Program-made: the position numbers and the translations under genes | Notes under the pieces: model-generated | Seen by the model: only the letters and a program-made list of their open reading frames with translations | What the model was told of the DNA's origin: nothing | Databases searched by the model: none | Part shown: in pieces, positions 42,674 to 45,547 of the stretch | Layout of the letters: each line of letters begins with the position of its first letter | How positions within the stretch are numbered: position 1 is the first letter of the stretch | Assembly (NCBI RefSeq): GCF_028888695.1 | Contig: NZ_PNFF01000005.1 | Location: 1 to 45,547 of the forward strand | DNA length: 45,547 nucleotides | Source: Bacillus methanolicus | Lineage (GTDB): Bacteria > Bacillota > Bacilli > Bacillales > Cytobacillaceae | Direction: 5' to 3'

Positions 42674-43439
42674 ATAAAATTTCCCATTGGTCAAGGGAAT
42701 CAACGACATATGTTGGTTGTTTTTCATAGCGTTTTAAATGCTCTTTTGTTGTAACCCCTGTATGAACAAGCAATGTATCCATCCCTGCATTCATGCCGGC
42801 TAATATGTCTGTATCATAATTATCCCCGACCATTAAAGTATCCTCTTTATCTATTCCAAGCACCCTTAAAGCCTGTTCCACTATAATCGACTCCGGCTTT
42901 CCGATAAAAATCGGTTGTGTTTGCGTTGAAACAGCAATGACAGAAGTGATAGCTCCATTCCCAGGCAGCAAGCCTCTTTCAGTTACAAGTGCAATATCTC
43001 CATTTGTAGAAATAAATGTTGCTCCATTTCTTACCGCCAAACAAGCCACCGCTAATTTTTCGTAACTGATTGAACGATCAAGTCCTACTACGACAAAATC
43101 AGCATGTTCACCGCCAAATTGCAGCCCTTTTTCCTCAATCGCTGTTCGGATCCCTTCTTCCCCGATCACATATACGGAAGCATCGTTTTTCAATTCATAA
43201 ATATAATTTGCTGTCGCTTGGCTAGTTGTAAATACAAGATTTTCTTCAGCCGGTATACCAAAATCACGCAGTTTTTCTGCAACTTGCGCCGGTGTTCTTG
43301 TTGAATTATTTGTAACAAATAAATAGGGAATCTTTTTATCCCGCAATTTTTTCACAAAATCAGCAGCTTCTTTAATGAGTTCTGTACCACGGTACATTGT
43401 TCCGTCAAGATCAATTAAATATCCTTTATAAGATTTCAA
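42672..43439 (-). CDS. yutF: HAD-superfamily phosphatase, NagD type (YutF)
   Basis: 255 residues from a TTG (43439) with TAGGAG upstream, equal in size to B. subtilis YutF. HAD class IIA: nucleophile motif LIDLDGTMYRG at about 7-17, FVTNNSTRTP, Lys in FIGKPES, and MVGDNYDTDILAG. Dephosphorylates small phosphate esters or nucleotides; physiological substrate unknown. Confidence 0.92.
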   Translation of the reverse strand: MKSYKGYLIDLDGTMYRGTELIKEAADFVKKLRDKKIPYLFVTNNSTRTPAQVAEKLRDFGIPAEENLVFTTSQATANYIYELKNDASVYVIGEEGIRTAIEEKGLQFGGEHADFVVVGLDRSISYEKLAVACLAVRNGATFISTNGDIALVTERGLLPGNGAITSVIAVSTQTQPIFIGKPESIIVEQALRVLGIDKEDTLMVGDNYDTDILAGMNAGMDTLLVHTGVTTKEHLKRYEKQPTYVVDSLDQWEIL

Positions 43440-43520
43440 AATTATCACTCCTACCTGAATTTTTTTTAAATAAAAAAGTACTTGCAAACATAGTGGCTCA
43501 TGCTCGTTCTCAATTAGCTG

Positions 43521-43958
43521 CTAATTTTTAAACGCTGACACCGGTCCCAGTTCATTTTCCAAATACTCTCTTACCTTTGGAGCAAAAAGCTTCAACTCCG
43601 GCAATTGCGCTGTAAACTCTTTTTGCAGCTCTTCATGACGTACATCGGTATATTGCTGAACAAGCCTTTTACGGAAAATAATAATCTTTTTTAAACTTTC
43701 ACTCATTTTTTCTGTAATGACTTTCTCATCAGTTAAAATGTCGACGATATCTTCATAACTTCCCGGATCACGCATAATAAAGCCGTCTATCATAGCATTT
43801 CCCACATCTAAAATCGCTTCGATAATGTTATGCGCGATCCGTTCCAGGGCTGCTTTTTCATAATCAGTCGCCCAATCTTTTTTGTCTGCCAATAAAGAGA
43901 GCTGCCGTTCAAAAAAAAACAAAGTCTCGCCAATTTTTTCCCTGTCCACAAAATACAT
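43521..43958 (-). CDS. yutE: DUF86/HepT-like protein YutE
   Basis: 145 residues from the ATG at 43958 (GGGTGG upstream). Helical HEPN-type DUF86 fold: ERIAHNIIEAILDVGNAMI and FRKRLVQQYTDVR. HepT toxins carry R-x4-6-H-x-Y here, but this protein has Gln where His is expected (RLVQQY). No MntA nucleotidyltransferase antitoxin is adjacent, so a toxin role is unlikely. Conserved neighbour of yutD/yutF in Bacillus. Confidence 0.85.
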   Translation of the reverse strand: MYFVDREKIGETLFFFERQLSLLADKKDWATDYEKAALERIAHNIIEAILDVGNAMIDGFIMRDPGSYEDIVDILTDEKVITEKMSESLKKIIIFRKRLVQQYTDVRHEELQKEFTAQLPELKLFAPKVREYLENELGPVSAFKN

Positions 43959-43973
43959 TTCCATGCCACCCTT

Positions 43974-44297
43974 TCAGACGTGTTCTATAAATGAAACAAG
44001 GTCTTCTTTCTTTAATAGTTTTGGCCGGGCGTAATGAATACTCTTGAAATTCAAACCGAACTTTTTGTCAGCCATAACAAGAGCTTTCTGATGGGCCTTA
44101 TAAACCGCTTCCCAATTGAAAAATTCCTTTTATCCACAAACATATATCCCATGTGAAACACCGGTTTAAGCATTGGAAAAGCATCTTGAAGGCATCGCTC
44201 CGCCTCGAGCAGTAATTTTTTTATTTATCTGTCAATTTCCGGTGTAAAATGACGGTTATGTACAAACTTCAATCAATTGACAGAGCATTTGTTTCAT
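43974..44297 (-). pseudogene. Decayed gene of about 107 codons, family unknown
   Basis: The minus strand from an ATG at 44297 to TGA at 43974 spans exactly 108 codons. Frame 0 reads MKQMLCQLIEV. After a likely T insertion comes HNRHFTPEIDR, stop, IKKLLLEAERCLQDAF, FHMGYMFVDK. After a likely A deletion in AAAAGG, frame 0 returns as EFFNWEAVYKAHQKAL, DKKFGLNFKSIHYARPKLL, SFIEHV. The two indels cancel. I do not recognise the protein. It lies 15 nt upstream of yutE in the same direction. Confidence 0.7.
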
Positions 44298-44473
44298 TTC
44301 TCTCAGAAGCAAGCGTGAAATGCTATTTCAATTCTACCATAATAAGCTATTTTTTTGGTACGGGAACTGCCCCTCATTGTGTTAAAATGACAAAGAAGCA
44401 AAGTACATGATTTTTGGATCGCAAGTTCCGGTCGAATTTTTTAAATTTGTTCTAAAAATCGGAGGAATTAATA

Positions 44474-44740
44474 ATGACAAATCGTTTTTTCTTATATGAT
44501 GATACTGAAGATACGAAGACGCGTTTTGTAAGTTTTATGGGAGAAAACCAGCGTTTTGATTTGGCGATTATTCAAACGGGAGGGCATTACGGCAAACACC
44601 TTGTGCTCGATATGCAGGGCAACCGGTTTGCCATTATTGGCCCTGATGATCTCGATGAGGAAGGTTATTTAGAATACGCATTTCAACTTTCAGAAGAAGA
44701 TGCAGAAGAAATGCGCTCTTTCCTTTATGAAATCATCTAA
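44474..44740 (+). CDS. DUF3055 protein
   Basis: 88 residues, soluble and acidic, starting MTNRFFLYDDTEDTKTRFVS; contains HLVLDMQGNRFAIIGPDDLD. The family is conserved in Bacilli with unknown function. GGAGGAATTAAT precedes the ATG. A hairpin follows that also covers the ribosome site of the next gene. Confidence 0.82.
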   Translation: MTNRFFLYDDTEDTKTRFVSFMGENQRFDLAIIQTGGHYGKHLVLDMQGNRFAIIGPDDLDEEGYLEYAFQLSEEDAEEMRSFLYEII

Positions 44741-44746
44741 TTTTTT

Positions 44747-44788
44747 CTCATCATTATTTTTGCTGGCAGCGAAAATAATAATGATGAG
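44747..44788 (+). promoter_or_regulatory. Hairpin spanning the ribosome site of the next gene
   Basis: CTCATCATTATTTT pairs with AAAATAATAATGATGAG (3-nt bulge). The last bases, GATGAG, are part of GAGGTGAT, the ribosome site of the following gene. It could attenuate translation or act as a weak terminator. Confidence 0.45.
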
Positions 44789-44797
44789 GTGATATAA

Positions 44798-45103
44798 ATG
44801 GATAAAGAAAAGGAAACATATACCGATTTTTCCAATGTAGAAACACAAAGAAATTATCTTGTGCCGGAGTCGCTGCCTGAGGGAGCTTACGGTTCACCGC
44901 GCGGGAAAGATAAGCCTGTTGAAAACAAAAGCACCCCTTGGAAAGAGGGGCAGCGATACTATAGTGCCTATAACTATGTATTTAAATCGCTTCACCAGAA
45001 CTTGCCCAGACAAATGGAAGGAGCTCACCCGCCCCACGACGATCCGGATAAAAACGAAGAACAGCCATACACTTCCAATAACAGCTCGTTTGATAAAAAA
45101 TAA
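44798..45103 (+). CDS. Hydrophilic acidic protein, possibly YutC-like
   Basis: 101 residues, rich in Glu, Pro, Asn and Lys, with no hydrophobic segment: DFSNVETQRNYLVPESLPEG, a WKEGQRYYSAYNYVFKSLHQ helix, and a disordered Asn/Asp-rich tail. GAGGTGAT precedes the ATG. Its place before yutD suggests YutC, but I am not sure. Function unknown. Confidence 0.7.
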   Translation: MDKEKETYTDFSNVETQRNYLVPESLPEGAYGSPRGKDKPVENKSTPWKEGQRYYSAYNYVFKSLHQNLPRQMEGAHPPHDDPDKNEEQPYTSNNSSFDKK

Positions 45104-45136
45104 AATAACATCGGAAAAAATAAAGCGAAGATTTTA

Positions 45137-45167
45137 GAAAGGGGCCCTCCTTATACAAGCCCCTTTC
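45137..45167. terminator. Weak hairpin between convergent genes
   Basis: AAAGGGGC and GCCCCTTT pair around a 15-nt loop; T-runs are short on both sides. Confidence 0.5.
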
Positions 45168-45171
45168 CACT

Positions 45172-45447
45172 TTATCTTTTTACTTTTTTCACCACAAAAT
45201 AAGCACAGCCAAAGTTGCAAAACTCATATAAATATTCAGTTAATGTACTGATTTTTGTATCAAAAGTAGCTTTTTGGTTTTGATCATCGAAAAACCCTTT
45301 TAACCGGAGCTGGCCATAGCCCCAGTCCCCTACGATATAATCGTATCTTGTCAATATATCAGTGTATCTTGCACGGAAAGCTTCCTCATTGAAACCATTT
45401 CGATTATCTTCTATTACTTCATAGCAAACATTGTTAATACAAATCAT
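45172..45447 (-). CDS. yutD: YutD protein (DUF1027)
   Basis: 91 residues, recognised from DYIVGDWGYGQLRLKGFFDD and YLYEFCNFGCAYFV. Conserved in Firmicutes, function unknown; often next to yutC and lipA, which would lie to the right of the window. AGAGGTG precedes the ATG. Confidence 0.92.
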   Translation of the reverse strand: MICINNVCYEVIEDNRNGFNEEAFRARYTDILTRYDYIVGDWGYGQLRLKGFFDDQNQKATFDTKISTLTEYLYEFCNFGCAYFVVKKVKR

Positions 45448-45547
45448 TCTTTCACCTCTTTTGCTGAGAATTCCTTAATTAAATTATAACTGATTCACCA
45501 TCAATTACTAAGAGAAAAAAGCAAACCTCTGGTCATTCTAGTATTGA

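Noticed and set aside
43965-43990. MntA antitoxin gene next to yutE
   Set aside because: The upstream decayed frame lacks the GSxRx9DxD nucleotidyltransferase motif and does not resemble MntA.

Overview
The window looks like chromosome from a Bacillus-type Firmicute (Bacillaceae, not B. subtilis itself). Support comes from moderately AT-rich DNA, strong AGGAGG-type ribosome sites with GTG and TTG starts, U-tailed intrinsic terminators, and gene content and order that follow the B. subtilis yug-yui-yum-yut region: yugO/yugN/pgi/yugJ/yuzA/yugI/alaT-alaR/yugF, kapB, pepA/yuiD/yuiC/yuiB, yumB/yumC, yutM/yuzB/yutJ/yuzD/yutI, hom-thrC-thrB, yutH/yutG/yutF/yutE/yutD. I see no prophage, conjugative element, transposase, rRNA or CRISPR array.

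Layout. 1-2.7 kb: leftward promoters for an off-window gene, a cluster of DnaA-box-like motifs, a small membrane protein, a truncated GNAT remnant, a DMT transporter and an MgtC protein. 2.9-6.0 kb: six tRNA loci (Ala-GGC, then Leu-CAG, Pro-CGG, Gly-CCC, Ser-CGA and Arg-CCT, all five of the latter with C34), two of which look damaged. They surround an SRPBCC-ArsR operon with a duplicated operator, an azoreductase with large inverted repeats upstream, and a TTG-started 48-residue protein. 6.1-15.3 kb: GNAT and nitrilase-GNAT genes, the YugO potassium channel, glucose-6-phosphate isomerase, an iron alcohol dehydrogenase, ornithine aminotransferase and an S1-domain protein. 15.8-23.5 kb: alaR-alaT, a hydrolase, a TerC protein under a yybP-ykoY (Mn2+) riboswitch, a Cu/Zn superoxide dismutase lipoprotein, a cyclophilin with a broken lipoprotein leader, KapB, a thioesterase and DedA. 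23.8-37.2 kb: leucyl aminopeptidase, a cobalamin-binding-type protein, the YuiB/C/D proteins, a Nudix hydrolase, three flavin oxidoreductases (YumB, YumC, YutJ) and four small thiol/Fe-S-type proteins (YutM, YuzB, YuzD, YutI). An IseA-like secreted protein also lies here. 37.3-45.5 kb: the hom-thrC-thrB operon, the YutH spore protein, YutG, YutF, YutE, a decayed unidentified gene, DUF3055, an acidic protein and YutD.

Regulation readable from sequence: a Rex-like box before yumB, a near-perfect CcpA cre before yutJ, a WalR-like box just after the promoter of the IseA-like gene, and a Mn2+ riboswitch with an explicit termination/antitermination rearrangement before terC.

Three dispersed repeat families are the least explained content. 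R1 is about 190 bp (three copies), each starting directly after the U-tract of an intrinsic terminator and in the same orientation as that terminator. R2 is a GC-rich nested hairpin; its three 5'-complete copies begin 5-19 nt after a stop codon in the sense orientation. R3 is a short MITE-like hairpin with GGGTCTGACCC-type ends (three copies). Functions are inferred from recognised families and context; no database search was possible.
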